64,000 bases of DNA from an uncultured Phycisphaerae bacterium (GCA_937949545.1 CALEDR010000009.1:1-64000), one strand, 5' to 3'. Shown: positions 18,120-26,969, counted from the stretch's first letter. Made by a program: numbers and translations. The notes: generated by a model not told the origin, from the letters alone.

Positions 18120-19238
18120 ATGGCCAAACTGACGATACTGACCGGACCGCTGCGCAGGCAGGCCTTCGAGCTGGACCCGAAGGACCAGCCCAAAATCATC
18201 GGGCGAACACGAGACAAAGCCGGTGTTTTCCTGTCTGACCCGGCCGTATCCCGTCAGCACGCGGAACTGTTCTTCCGCGACGGCCAGTGGCTCATCTGCG
18301 ACCTGAACTCCTCCAACGGCACCTTCCTGAACGAGCAGCGTATCACACGCCCCGTCCAGCTGCACAATCAGGACCAAATCCGCTGCGGCGGCACCGTCCT
18401 GCTCTTTGAAACCGGAGAACCGCTCCCTGCCGCCGAGGCCGCCCGATTGGCCGACGACCAGCGCATTGAGCTGGTTTTTGACCCGGGCGAAACGATGGTT
18501 GCCGTCGCCTTCAATTCCCTCCAAAGCAAGCAGGCCGCCGCCCGCCGACACCGCATGCTCCAAGCCGCTCAGGCCGCGATGAACCTCTCCCACGGCATCA
18601 AAAACATCCTGCAGGCCCTCCGAACCGGCATCGACGTGATGGACCAGAGTTTCCGCCAGGATAACCTCGAACAGGCCCGAAAAAGCTGGGCTATCCTCCG
18701 ACGCAATCTGGGCACCATTGAAAAATTCGTCCTCGACATGCTCAAATTTACGCAGGATGAAAAGCCGCACCTCCAGCCCTGCCAAATCAATCGGCTGGCT
18801 GAAACCGTCATCGAGCTGCTCCGCCCGCAGGCCCAGCAGCGCGGCGTTGCTCTCATCGCCCAGCTGGATGAGCAAATCGGCCTGGTGCCCCTCGACCCGG
18901 ACCGGATGCAGGATGTGCTGATGAATCTGCTCTTAAACGCCCTCGAGGCCGTGCCGCCGCAGACCGGACAGGTCACGCTCACCACCGAACTGGATACCGC
19001 CGCCGGTCACCTGCTCATCCGCGTTCAGGACAACGGCCCGGGCATCGAAAACCCCGAAATGCTCTTTCGCCCCTTCCACTCCACCAAAGGGCATATGGGG
19101 ACCGGTTTGGGTCTGGCCATCGCCAAAAAGGTCGTTTCCGCCCACAACGGCACCATCGAGGCCCAAACCCTCCGCGGCGAAGGCACCGTCTTCACCGTCC
19201 GCATCCCCATGAATCCTGCACCCCAAAAAGACGGATAA
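18120..19238 (+). CDS. Soluble FHA-domain histidine kinase
   Basis: A 372-residue two-domain protein. Residues about 1-100 are an FHA phosphopeptide-binding domain with the core signatures IIGR, SDPAVSRQHAEL and DLNSSNGTFLNEQRI. After a helical linker comes a HisKA-like helix containing NLSHGIKNILQAL, whose His is the likely phospho-acceptor. The GHKL ATPase follows: N-box NLLLNALEAV, G1 DNGPGIE, G2 GTGLGLAIAKKVV. No membrane segment or signal peptide is seen, so it is cytoplasmic and probably responds to Ser/Thr phosphorylation through the FHA domain. No response regulator or Ser/Thr kinase is adjacent. Its promoter implies a leaderless transcript. Confidence 0.88.
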   Translation: MAKLTILTGPLRRQAFELDPKDQPKIIGRTRDKAGVFLSDPAVSRQHAELFFRDGQWLICDLNSSNGTFLNEQRITRPVQLHNQDQIRCGGTVLLFETGEPLPAAEAARLADDQRIELVFDPGETMVAVAFNSLQSKQAAARRHRMLQAAQAAMNLSHGIKNILQALRTGIDVMDQSFRQDNLEQARKSWAILRRNLGTIEKFVLDMLKFTQDEKPHLQPCQINRLAETVIELLRPQAQQRGVALIAQLDEQIGLVPLDPDRMQDVLMNLLLNALEAVPPQTGQVTLTTELDTAAGHLLIRVQDNGPGIENPEMLFRPFHSTKGHMGTGLGLAIAKKVVSAHNGTIEAQTLRGEGTVFTVRIPMNPAPQKDG

Positions 19239-19383
19239 CTAAAACCCTTTCTCGTTCCGCTCCGGTTCCTTCTTCCCCGTTTTTTTCATTTTCTCGTAAA
19301 CGCCCGGCGGGCTATAATGCTCTTTCTTCGCAGAAACAGTCGATTTTTGAGACGAAACAGCGAAAACACGAACGGCAGGTCAA

Positions 19384-19896
19384 GTGGGCGACGAACAGTT
19401 TCAGCAGCTGGCGGCCGAATACAGCAGCAGAGTCCTGGCCATTGCCCGGCGGGTCTGCGGCAGCGATGATGCCGCCCTCGACATCCATCAGGAGGTCTTT
19501 CTGACCCTCTGGAAACGCCGCCGCTGCTTCACCGCCCCGGTCAACTGGAACGCCTATCTCTACCGCACCACCGTTCGAAAGGCTCTCGAGTATGTCCAAA
19601 AACAGCGAAAGGAAAAAATCCTGGACCCAGAATACGAAAAGATCTTGTCCGCCGACAACAACCCCGATGATAACGCCCAGGTCGCTGAACTGCTGGGCCG
19701 TCTTCGAGAGGCCCTCCGCAAGCTCCCGCGGCACCAGGCCCAGGTCTTTATCCTGGCCCGGCTCGAAGGAATGGATTACCCCCAAATCGCCAAAATCGTC
19801 GGCTGTTCCGAACCCACAGCGCGAGTGCATCTGCACAGGGCCCTTCGCCGTCTGGCCCATCTGATGCGCGATGTTTTAGAGCGAGAACCCGTATGA
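19384..19896 (+). CDS. ECF-type RNA polymerase sigma factor
   Basis: A 170-residue sigma factor with only regions 2 and 4. Region 2 covers EYSSRVLAIARRV through DIHQEVFLTLWKRR, the core-binding and -10 recognition helices. Region 4 is LRKLPRHQAQVFILARLEG followed by the helix-turn-helix YPQIAKIVGCSEPTARVHL. A GTG start at 19384 is used; an AGG sequence lies close upstream. The four-base overlap (ATGA) with the downstream zinc-finger protein marks a classic sigma/anti-sigma pair. A TATAAT at 19313-19318 may drive the pair, though its -35 region is weak. Target genes are unknown. Confidence 0.9.
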   Translation: MGDEQFQQLAAEYSSRVLAIARRVCGSDDAALDIHQEVFLTLWKRRRCFTAPVNWNAYLYRTTVRKALEYVQKQRKEKILDPEYEKILSADNNPDDNAQVAELLGRLREALRKLPRHQAQVFILARLEGMDYPQIAKIVGCSEPTARVHLHRALRRLAHLMRDVLEREPV

Positions 19897-20549
19897 ATCA
19901 TAAATACATTCAGGACAATCTGGCCGCGTACGTCTTGGGCGAACTCGACGGCGCCGCCGCCGAACAAATCCGCACCCATCTGTCTGACTGCGCCGACTGC
20001 CGCCGAGCCGCCGAAGAAATGCAGAACATCCTCCGCACTGCCGAGCGGATGAAAGATGAACCCCTGGATGCATCGCTCGTCGCTCTGGCCCGCCGCCGTC
20101 TGGATGAAACCCTCCTCCGCCTCCCGTCCTCTTTCCTGTCCGACCGGCTGCCCCATCCTCTTCTCCGCTATGCAGCGGCGGCCGTGATTTTAGCCGGTGC
20201 CCTGCTGGCCCTGCATATCCTCGGCCCCCAAACGCTCCCCGACCGCCGCACGATGACCGTCGACGCGCAACGGACCGGCGCAGAGGAGTCCGCCGATGTA
20301 TTCCAGAAAGAACTCGAACAAACCGCGCAGGCCTTCCAAAAACGGGACATCCGGACGCTGGCCCGGCTCCTGCAAAGCGAACATGAGCCGACCCGCCTGG
20401 CCGCCGCCGACTGTCTGGCCCAAATCGGCGATGCCTCCGTCCTGCCTGCTCTGGACACCCTCGCCCGCCAATGGACCCAAGTCGGGGAAAATCCCTATGC
20501 CAAGGCCGCCCAGACAATCCGACGCCGTCTGGCCGAACAGGCCGACTGA
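19893..20549 (+). CDS. Zinc-finger anti-sigma factor with membrane span
   Basis: A 218-residue single-pass membrane protein. The N-terminal cytoplasmic part has the ZAS motif H-x3-C-x2-C (His29, Cys33, Cys36 in THLSDCADCRRA), which in known anti-sigma factors folds against sigma regions 2 and 4. A membrane span is predicted at about 91-110 (LRYAAAAVILAGALLALHIL). The extracytoplasmic part of about 105 residues contains one HEAT-like alpha pair (EPTRLAAADCLAQIGDASVLPAL), which could be the sensing surface. It overlaps the sigma gene by four bases and almost certainly controls it. Confidence 0.85.
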   Translation: MNHKYIQDNLAAYVLGELDGAAAEQIRTHLSDCADCRRAAEEMQNILRTAERMKDEPLDASLVALARRRLDETLLRLPSSFLSDRLPHPLLRYAAAAVILAGALLALHILGPQTLPDRRTMTVDAQRTGAEESADVFQKELEQTAQAFQKRDIRTLARLLQSEHEPTRLAAADCLAQIGDASVLPALDTLARQWTQVGENPYAKAAQTIRRRLAEQAD

Positions 20550-20562
20550 ACCGGCTTTCTCG

Positions 20563-20591
20563 TTGACAAACCGCCCTCCCCCCGATAGGGT
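20563..20591 (+). promoter_or_regulatory. Candidate promoter of hldD
   Basis: A consensus TTGACA (20563-20568) is followed after 17 bases by TAGGGT (20586-20591), four of six matches to the -10 consensus. It lies between the anti-sigma stop and hldD and would give a leader of about 37 bases containing AGGAA before the ATG at 20634. Confidence 0.45.
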
Positions 20592-20633
20592 ACAAGGAAT
20601 AAAACTCGATTTTCTTTGGCAGGAACAGACCCC

Positions 20634-21608
20634 ATGATAATTGTAACCGGCGGGGCGGGCTTTATCGGCTCGGCCATTGTAGCCGCCCTCAATCAGCGAG
20701 GCATCGAAGACATCCTCATCGTCGATGAGCTCGGCAATGATGAAAAGTGGAAAAACCTCCGCACTCTCCGCTTTGCCGACTACCTTGAACTGGATGACTT
20801 CAGCGACACCGTCACCAACTCCGACGAGCCCTGGCAGGTCGAGGCCGTCTTTCATATGGGCGCATGCTCCGACACCACCGAAACCGACGCCACCTACCTG
20901 GTCAAAAACAACTACGAATTCTCCAAGCTCCTGTGCAACTGGGCCCTGTCCATCAACACGCGGTTTATCTACGCCTCCAGCGCCGCCACCTACGGCGACG
21001 GCTCGCAGGGCTTTTCCGATGACGAAGACAAAATCGAACTCCTCCGCCCGCTGAACATGTACGGATACAGCAAACAGATGTTTGACCTCTGGCTCAAGCG
21101 CCAGGGCCTGCTCGATCAGGTCGTCGGCCTCAAATATTTCAACGTCTTCGGCCCCAACGAATACCACAAGGGCGATATGCGCAGCTTCGTCCACAAGGCC
21201 TTCGAGCAGATTCGCGACACCGGCAAGGTCAAGCTCTTCCAATCCCACCGGCCCGATTACGGTGACGGCCAGCAGCAGCGCGACTTCATCTATGTCAAGG
21301 ACGCTGTCGAAATGACCCTCTTTTTCGCCGAGCACCCCGAAGCCAACGGCATCTACAACATCGGCACCGGCCGAGCCCGCACCTGGAACGACCTGGCCCG
21401 TGCCGTCTTCGACGCCATGGGCAAAGAAGTCCGCATCGACTACATCCCCATGCCCGAATCCCTTCAGCCCAAATATCAGTATTTCACCCAGGCCGACATC
21501 TCCAAACTCCGCGCCGCCGGATGCAAAACCCCCATTACGCCGCTCGAAGAGGCCGTCCGCGAATACGTTCAGGATTACCTGCTCAAAGACCGTTATCTCG
21601 GTGCCTGA
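20634..21608 (+). CDS. hldD: ADP-L-glycero-D-manno-heptose-6-epimerase
   Basis: A 324-residue short-chain-dehydrogenase-type epimerase. It converts ADP-D-glycero- to ADP-L-glycero-beta-D-manno-heptose, the heptose donor of the LPS inner core. The NADP-binding start is MIIVTGGAGFIGSAI. Family-specific strings follow: DELGNDEKWKNL, HMGACSDTTETD, YASSAATYGDG, the YxxxK catalytic pair in MYGYSKQMFD, and KYFNVFGPNEYHKGDMRS. The C-terminus (PKYQYFTQADISKLRAAG) also matches HldD. The other heptose pathway genes are not in the window. Together with lptB it indicates an LPS-containing outer membrane. Confidence 0.95.
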   Translation: MIIVTGGAGFIGSAIVAALNQRGIEDILIVDELGNDEKWKNLRTLRFADYLELDDFSDTVTNSDEPWQVEAVFHMGACSDTTETDATYLVKNNYEFSKLLCNWALSINTRFIYASSAATYGDGSQGFSDDEDKIELLRPLNMYGYSKQMFDLWLKRQGLLDQVVGLKYFNVFGPNEYHKGDMRSFVHKAFEQIRDTGKVKLFQSHRPDYGDGQQQRDFIYVKDAVEMTLFFAEHPEANGIYNIGTGRARTWNDLARAVFDAMGKEVRIDYIPMPESLQPKYQYFTQADISKLRAAGCKTPITPLEEAVREYVQDYLLKDRYLGA

Positions 21609-21619
21609 CCGAACCGCTT

Positions 21620-22174
21620 ATGCCGTACACACCCTATCATTTCGGCCTGAATGGTTTTGTCGGTTTGCTGTTCCGCCGCCGGATCGATGTGCCGATGATT
21701 TTCCTGGCCAATATCCTGCTCGATATCGAGGTTTTGGCCGCCGGCTGGTTCGCTTACGAAGGACACGTCCACCAGTTCCTCCGCCTGCATACCCTGCTGG
21801 TCGGGGGAGCCGCCGGCGCTGCGATGGGGGCGGCGGTGTACGGTCTGAAACCCCTGCGGCAATTCTGCGAATTCACCATGTCCATTTTCGGCCTGCCTTA
21901 CCGGGCCACGCTTCTGTCGATGATAGCCGGCGGTCTGCTCGGCGCCTGGCTGCACGTACTCATCGACGCTCTCTATCATCTCGATGTCCAGCCCCTTTGG
22001 CCCTTTTCAGACAATCCCTTTATCCGAAATTTCATCGGTCCCTTCGGTCTTTACTATCCCACGATTCAGCGTTATGTCCGAATCCTCTGCATCGGCTTCT
22101 GGGCCCTCTTTCTCGCCCTTTACCTCTGGCTCATCCTGAAAAAAATCTGCAAGGCCTGGCGATCCCCCGCCTGA
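21620..22174 (+). CDS. Inner-membrane protein, YdjM/metal-dependent hydrolase-like
   Basis: A 184-residue membrane protein with about four or five hydrophobic segments. It resembles small inner-membrane proteins annotated as LexA-binding or metal-dependent hydrolase-like, judged from an N-terminal TPYHFGLNGFVGLLF, DVPMIFLANILLDIE and LHVLIDALYHLDVQPLWPF. The conserved His and Asp residues in these strings (PYHF, LLDIE, LHVLIDALYH) could bind a metal. It begins 11 bases after hldD and may be co-transcribed. The function is unknown; the family resemblance is moderate. Confidence 0.6.
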   Translation: MPYTPYHFGLNGFVGLLFRRRIDVPMIFLANILLDIEVLAAGWFAYEGHVHQFLRLHTLLVGGAAGAAMGAAVYGLKPLRQFCEFTMSIFGLPYRATLLSMIAGGLLGAWLHVLIDALYHLDVQPLWPFSDNPFIRNFIGPFGLYYPTIQRYVRILCIGFWALFLALYLWLILKKICKAWRSPA

Positions 22175-22269
22175 CAATCCAAAAAACACAAGAAAAATTG
22201 AAGAAAAACTGACCATCCGCTGTACAATCTGAAAAACACCGCACCAGAACAGAAATAAGGACCGTACGC

Positions 22270-24996
22270 ATGAAACAACATAAAACACAAATTCGTTTCC
22301 TCTGTCTTGCTGCGTTCCTATCAGTGACAGTTTCCTCCATCCTCAAAGCCCAGGAAGCGACGGGAAAAAACGTCAATCTCGAATCGGCCAAGCGATGGGA
22401 GGAGACAATGGAGGAGTTTCGCCGCCAGGATGCCCTCAATTCCTTTCCCCCCCATGCCGTGCTCTTTGTCGGCAGCTCCAGCATCGCCCGATGGCCGACG
22501 CATACCTTCTTCCCCGAATTTCCCGTCATCAACCGCGGCTTCGGCGGCTCCATTTATTCCGATATCACCCATCACGCCCAAACCGTGATTTTCCCATACA
22601 ATCCGCGCCTGCTGGTCCTTTACGCCGGCGACAACGACCCATTCTGGGGCAAAACCCCCGAGCAAATCTTCGAGGATGTCCGACAGCTGCTGGCCCTGGT
22701 TCGAACGCGTCTGCCGCAAACCCCCGTCGTCCTGATGGCCGTCAAACTCAGCCCCGCCCGCATCGAACGCGCCGCCGACTATATCCGCTTCAACACGATG
22801 CTCCGGACACTGGCCCAGTCCGACGAGCGGCTTTTCTTTTTCGATTCAGCCTCCCTTCTGCTCAACCGCGAAGGCCGGCCCGACCCGCAATACTTCACGG
22901 ATGACAACCTGCATTTAAACGAGAAAGGGTATCAGGTCTGGTCAGACACCCTTCGGCCGCTCATCGCCCATTTGCTCAAGCGGCAAAACGAACAAACTTT
23001 GTACGTCTCACCGACCGGCGATGACGCAGCGCCGGGCACCTTTGAAGCACCGGTGCGAACCCTCGAACGCGCCCTCGAATGGCTTCGTCAAACCCCGAAA
23101 CACCGGCCGCGGACCGTTATCCTGCGCGGCGGCCAATATCCCCGCACCCAGCCGCTTGTCCTCAGGCCCGACCATTCCGGAACAGCCGACAGCCCCGTCA
23201 GGTTTTGCGCCTATGAAAATGAAAAACCCCTCCTGACCGGCGGCCGCCCGATTGTCGGCTGGCAGCCGCACAACGAACACATCTGGAAGGCGGAAATTCC
23301 CGAAGTCAAGGCGGGCAAGGGACTCTTCACCCAGCTGTTTGTCAACGGCCGCCGACGGATGCGGGCCCGCACCCCCAACGAGGGCTTCTTCCGCGCGGCC
23401 GGCTTCCCCGATGAAGGCCATCAGAAACCCTACAATACCCCTTCGCGATGCTTTGTCTTTCGGCCCGGCGATCTCGAACCCAACTGGACAAACCTGAAGG
23501 ATGCCGAAATCATCATGTTTCATTTTTGGACCGACACCCACCTGCCGATTGAATCCATCGACGCCGACAAGCATATCGTGACCTTCCAGTTCCCCTCCGG
23601 CAAACGCTTCACGGATGATTTCACGCAGGACGGGGCCCGCTATATCGTCGAAAACGTCCGGGAAACCCTCGATTCCCCCGGCGAATGGTACCTGGACCGC
23701 ACAACCGGCACGCTGTATTATTGGCCGATGCCGGACGAGAACCTGCCTGATACCCAGGTGATTGCACCGGTGCTGCCGACTCTGCTGCGGCTCGAAGGAG
23801 ACCCCCTTGCCCGCCGGTACGTCGAACACATCCATTTCGAGGGGCTTCATTTTGCCCATACCCAGTGGTCCCTGCCGCCCGGCAACTGCAACAATGACCA
23901 GGCCTCCGTCACCGTTCCGGCCGCCGTCTCCTTAACAGGAGCCCAACACATTCGGTTCGAACGCTGCACGTTCGGACGGCTGGGAACATACGCCGTCGAA
24001 TTCCTCGACGGCTGCCGGAACAACTCCTTTGCGCAAAACCGGATTTTTGATGTCGCCGCCGGCGGAATCCGCATCACCGGCGGGGAGGCACACGCCCACC
24101 CGCTGCTGCGCACCGGCGGCCATACCATCGCCGACAATCAAATCGGCCCCTACGGGCTGGGCTTTTATTCGGCCGTCGGCATCCTGCTGATGCATACTGA
24201 CAACAACACCGTCGAACACAACGAAATCTACCACGGGTATTATACCGGCATCTCCGTCGGCTGGAGCTGGGGCTATCAGCGCAGCGTCAGCCGCGACAAC
24301 CGCATCGCCTTCAACCACATCCACCACATCGGCCGGGGGCTCCTGTCCGACATGGGCGGCATCTACACCCTCGGCGTCTCGCCGGGCACCGTCCTGCTCG
24401 GCAACCGCATCCACGACATCGACGCCAACCGGTACGGCGGATGGGGCATTTACAACGATGAGGGATCCAGCCACATCCTCATCGAGGACAATCTCGTCTA
24501 TGACACCCAGTTCGCCGGCTACAATATCCACTACGCCAAGGAAATCACCGTCCGGAACAATATCTTCGCCTTCGGACGGCTCCATCAGCTCAGCCGCGGC
24601 GTCGTCGAGCCCCACAAAAGCTGCTTTTTCGAACGCAATATCGTCTATTTTGAAACCGGGACCCTTTTCGACGGCATCTGGGACGACAAACCCTACGAAT
24701 TTTACTATCGCCCCAGTACACCGGCGGAAAAAACAGTCCGCACCTTCGAGACGGATTGGAATCTCTATTTCAACCCGAACCAGCCCCTCGAGCAGGTGCG
24801 CTTCGGCGGGCGTACTTTTGAAGAATGGAAAAAGTCCGGCAAAGACGTCTATTCCCGCTGGGCCGACCCGCTGTTCCTTGACGCCAAAGCGAGGGATTTC
24901 CGCCTGCGGCCGGACTCTCCGGCTTTTGAACTCGGATTTCGGCCGATTGACCCCGACCGCGCCGGCCCGCGCCGCCGGGTCCCCGAGGCGGATTGA
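22270..24996 (+). CDS. Secreted SGNH/GDSL esterase fused to a right-handed beta-helix
   Basis: A 908-residue secreted protein. After a signal peptide (FLCLAAFLSVTVSSILKA) residues about 40-235 form an SGNH hydrolase: block I VLFVGSSSIARW with the nucleophilic serine, block II VINRGFGGSIYSD, block III LYAGDNDPFW and block V DDNLHLNEKGY with the D-x-x-H pair. From YVSPTGDDAAPGT (about residue 248) onward it is a right-handed parallel beta-helix with many H-I-H/N repeats, like alpha-1,3-galactosidase or polysaccharide-lyase folds. An esterase plus a beta-helix suggests removal of acyl groups and binding or cleavage of one branched polysaccharide. TACAAT about 40 bases upstream may be part of its promoter. 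Confidence 0.82.
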   Translation: MKQHKTQIRFLCLAAFLSVTVSSILKAQEATGKNVNLESAKRWEETMEEFRRQDALNSFPPHAVLFVGSSSIARWPTHTFFPEFPVINRGFGGSIYSDITHHAQTVIFPYNPRLLVLYAGDNDPFWGKTPEQIFEDVRQLLALVRTRLPQTPVVLMAVKLSPARIERAADYIRFNTMLRTLAQSDERLFFFDSASLLLNREGRPDPQYFTDDNLHLNEKGYQVWSDTLRPLIAHLLKRQNEQTLYVSPTGDDAAPGTFEAPVRTLERALEWLRQTPKHRPRTVILRGGQYPRTQPLVLRPDHSGTADSPVRFCAYENEKPLLTGGRPIVGWQPHNEHIWKAEIPEVKAGKGLFTQLFVNGRRRMRARTPNEGFFRAAGFPDEGHQKPYNTPSRCFVFRPGDLEPNWTNLKDAEIIMFHFWTDTHLPIESIDADKHIVTFQFPSGKRFTDDFTQDGARYIVENVRETLDSPGEWYLDRTTGTLYYWPMPDENLPDTQVIAPVLPTLLRLEGDPLARRYVEHIHFEGLHFAHTQWSLPPGNCNNDQASVTVPAAVSLTGAQHIRFERCTFGRLGTYAVEFLDGCRNNSFAQNRIFDVAAGGIRITGGEAHAHPLLRTGGHTIADNQIGPYGLGFYSAVGILLMHTDNNTVEHNEIYHGYYTGISVGWSWGYQRSVSRDNRIAFNHIHHIGRGLLSDMGGIYTLGVSPGTVLLGNRIHDIDANRYGGWGIYNDEGSSHILIEDNLVYDTQFAGYNIHYAKEITVRNNIFAFGRLHQLSRGVVEPHKSCFFERNIVYFETGTLFDGIWDDKPYEFYYRPSTPAEKTVRTFETDWNLYFNPNQPLEQVRFGGRTFEEWKKSGKDVYSRWADPLFLDAKARDFRLRPDSPAFELGFRPIDPDRAGPRRRVPEAD

Positions 24997-25057
24997 CCCT
25001 GCCGGCTCACTACAAGCTTTCACATCGGGCCAGTCCTCGACAAGCGGGGGCCAGAAG

Positions 25058-25098
25058 AAAAAAACGGGGCGGAGATCCGTCGTCGGACCGCCGCCCCG
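25058..25098 (-). terminator. Rho-independent terminator on the minus strand
   Basis: Eight-base arms CGGGGCGG (25065-25072) and CCGCCCCG (25091-25098) with an inner TCCG/CGGA stem (25076-25079 and 25084-25087) form a strong hairpin. The T tract (A on the plus strand, 25058-25064) lies only on the minus-strand exit side, so it cannot serve the plus-strand GDSL gene in the usual way. Confidence 0.7.
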
Positions 25099-25180
25099 CC
25101 GGAGCGTCCATGCCATGGAAAAGACAGGAGAGGAGATTGCTTATCAAAACCCCGACTTGGGGAACTGCACATCTCTCTAC
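25058..25180 (-). ncRNA. Candidate small RNA antisense to no gene
   Basis: This lies in the 306-base gap between the GDSL protein and the peptidase gene (24997-25302), both on the plus strand. On the minus strand a perfect TATAAT (25192-25187) is followed about 90 bases later by a strong hairpin and seven Ts. The implied transcript is about 115-125 nucleotides, starting near 25180 and containing a small CCCC/GGGG stem near its 5' end. There is no convincing -35 box and no open frame of note. It does not resemble SRP, 6S, RNase P or tmRNA by eye. The rest of the gap shows nothing recognisable. Confidence 0.4.
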
Positions 25181-25302
25181 ATAGAAATTATACGAAATAA
25201 AAGCCCGCGATGACGGCAAAAAAATCTTTTTGCCATTTCCGGCCAAAACAGGTATTTTACTGCCGGTTTGACCCGATTTTTCACCCTGGGAACTATGTGT
25301 TT

Positions 25303-26418
25303 ATGGACAAAAAACTGATTCAAAATCGTCTCAAACAGCTTCGCACGTTTCTGCGGGCCAAGAACCTGGACGCGTTGGTCCTGACCAAGGTCGAGAACGT
25401 CCGATATATCACCAACTTTTCCGGCCACGACAGCTGGGTTTTGGTCACACAGAAGGCCTCGATTCTGCTGACCGACAGCCGTTATACGGAACAGGCGACA
25501 GGAGAATGCCTGGGCTGCCGAATCGTCGAGCGGAAAAAAACCATCACCGACGCCCTGGCCGAAGAGGTCAAACGACACGGCAAAATCCGCCGTCTGGCCG
25601 TGGAAAAAACCATCCCCGTCGGAACCCTGATGCGCATCCGCAAGGCGCTTCATCCGCTTGGGACTGCCGTTGTCTGTGCCGACAGCGCCGTCGAACAGAT
25701 TCGGCTCATCAAGAAATCGGCTGAAATCCAAACCATCCGCAGGGCCGCACAACTCGCCTGGGAGTACCTCGAGGCGACCCTCAAGACCCTTCGCACGGGA
25801 ATGACCGAACAGCAGCTGACAGCGCATCTGGAATATCAGATGCGCATGCGCGGCGCCCGCCCCGGTTTTGACACCATTATTGCCTTCGGCCCCAACGGCT
25901 CCCGCAACCACCACCAGCCCTCCGCACGCAAACTCCGTGCACACGATACCATCCTGATTGACTTCGGCGTCAGCATTGACGGCTATACCTGCGACATCAC
26001 CCGCAGTTTCGGCTGGGGCCAGGTTTCCGGCGACTATCGGCGGGCTTGGGAGACCGTCTATGCCGCCCAGCAGGCCGCCATCGCCAAACTTCGCGACGGC
26101 GTCCCGGCAGCGGAGGCGGATGCCGCCGCCCGTGAAGTGATTCAGCGGTCCGGCTTCCCCGTCTACGGCCACGGCACCGGCCACGGACTGGGACTGGAGG
26201 TGCACGAAATGCCGTATCTGACGCCGCTGGACAAGAAAACGCGTCTCAAAGCCGGACAGGTTATTACGATTGAGCCCGGCATTTATCTGCCCGGGCGTTT
26301 CGGCATTCGTCTGGAGGATGATGTGCTGATTACCGAGACCGGCGCGGAGGTTCTTACCACGGACCGTCGAACCGGATACAGCTGCGGCTCGCTGCAGATT
26401 TTGAAAGGCCGACCGTGA
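25303..26418 (+). CDS. M24 Xaa-Pro aminopeptidase / dipeptidase
   Basis: A 371-residue cytoplasmic peptidase of the pita-bread fold, removing residues before proline or cleaving Xaa-Pro dipeptides. The N-terminal creatinase-like domain (about 1-125) precedes the catalytic domain. All five metal ligands are present: Asp220 and Asp231 in IDFGVSIDGYTCDITRSF, the His of GHGTGHGLGLEVHE, and two glutamates in ITIEPGIYLPG and GIRLEDDVLIT. Length fits the short PepQ/YpdF group rather than long aminopeptidase P. The ATG at 25303 directly precedes the family start KKLIQNRLKQL. Its TGA overlaps the GTG of hpt (GTGA). Confidence 0.88.
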   Translation: MDKKLIQNRLKQLRTFLRAKNLDALVLTKVENVRYITNFSGHDSWVLVTQKASILLTDSRYTEQATGECLGCRIVERKKTITDALAEEVKRHGKIRRLAVEKTIPVGTLMRIRKALHPLGTAVVCADSAVEQIRLIKKSAEIQTIRRAAQLAWEYLEATLKTLRTGMTEQQLTAHLEYQMRMRGARPGFDTIIAFGPNGSRNHHQPSARKLRAHDTILIDFGVSIDGYTCDITRSFGWGQVSGDYRRAWETVYAAQQAAIAKLRDGVPAAEADAAAREVIQRSGFPVYGHGTGHGLGLEVHEMPYLTPLDKKTRLKAGQVITIEPGIYLPGRFGIRLEDDVLITETGAEVLTTDRRTGYSCGSLQILKGRP

Positions 26419-26960
26419 CCGCCCGGGATTCCAAACCGTACGAGCGCATCCTTATCTCCGCCGAACGCCTGGCCCAAACCGTCAAACGCCTGGCATCTGA
26501 ACTCAATACCGCTTATGCCGATACCGACAATGTCCTGGCACTGGTGATTCTCGAAGGGGCTCGAATCTTTGCTTCGGATTTGCTGGGACAGGTTCATTTT
26601 CCTGTGCAGGTCGAATACCTGAGCGCCTCCAGTTATCGGGGCACTACGCAGTCCAGCGGCAGTATCCGTCTGCAGGGCCATCTCGACCTGGCCCGCAAAC
26701 TTCGCGGCCGCAAGGTTCTTTTGATTGATGACATTTACGATACGGGTCTGACGCTGGCGGCTGTTCAGGATTGGCTGGGAATCTGCGGACCTGCCGACGT
26801 CAAAACCTGTGTCCTTCTCGAAAAGGAAATCACCCATCAAAAACAGATTTCGATTGATTTTCTCGGCCTTTCCATTGAGGACTGTTTTGTCATCGGCTAC
26901 GGTCTGGACTATCAGGGACGCTTCCGCGACCTGCCCTTCATCGCCGCCCTGGCGCAGTAA
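26415..26960 (+). CDS. hpt: Hypoxanthine phosphoribosyltransferase
   Basis: A 181-residue purine salvage enzyme joining hypoxanthine or guanine to PRPP. The PRPP loop is VLLIDDIYDTGLTL (101-114), with the two acidic residues and the T-G-x-T turn. The region DCFVIGYGLDYQGRFRDLPFIA is the characteristic base-binding and C-terminal block. The flexible loop region SASSYRGTTQSSG matches the usual SSY segment. The GTG start overlaps the stop of the peptidase gene by four bases, indicating coupling. It converges on the SYLF lipoprotein gene, with nine bases between the stops. Confidence 0.92.
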   Translation: MTARDSKPYERILISAERLAQTVKRLASELNTAYADTDNVLALVILEGARIFASDLLGQVHFPVQVEYLSASSYRGTTQSSGSIRLQGHLDLARKLRGRKVLLIDDIYDTGLTLAAVQDWLGICGPADVKTCVLLEKEITHQKQISIDFLGLSIEDCFVIGYGLDYQGRFRDLPFIAALAQ

Positions 26961-26969
26961 AACCGGCGG

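Noticed and set aside
24997-25302. Hairpin at 25065-25098 as terminator for the GDSL gene
   Set aside because: The T tract is only on the minus-strand exit side, so it faces the wrong way for the plus-strand gene.
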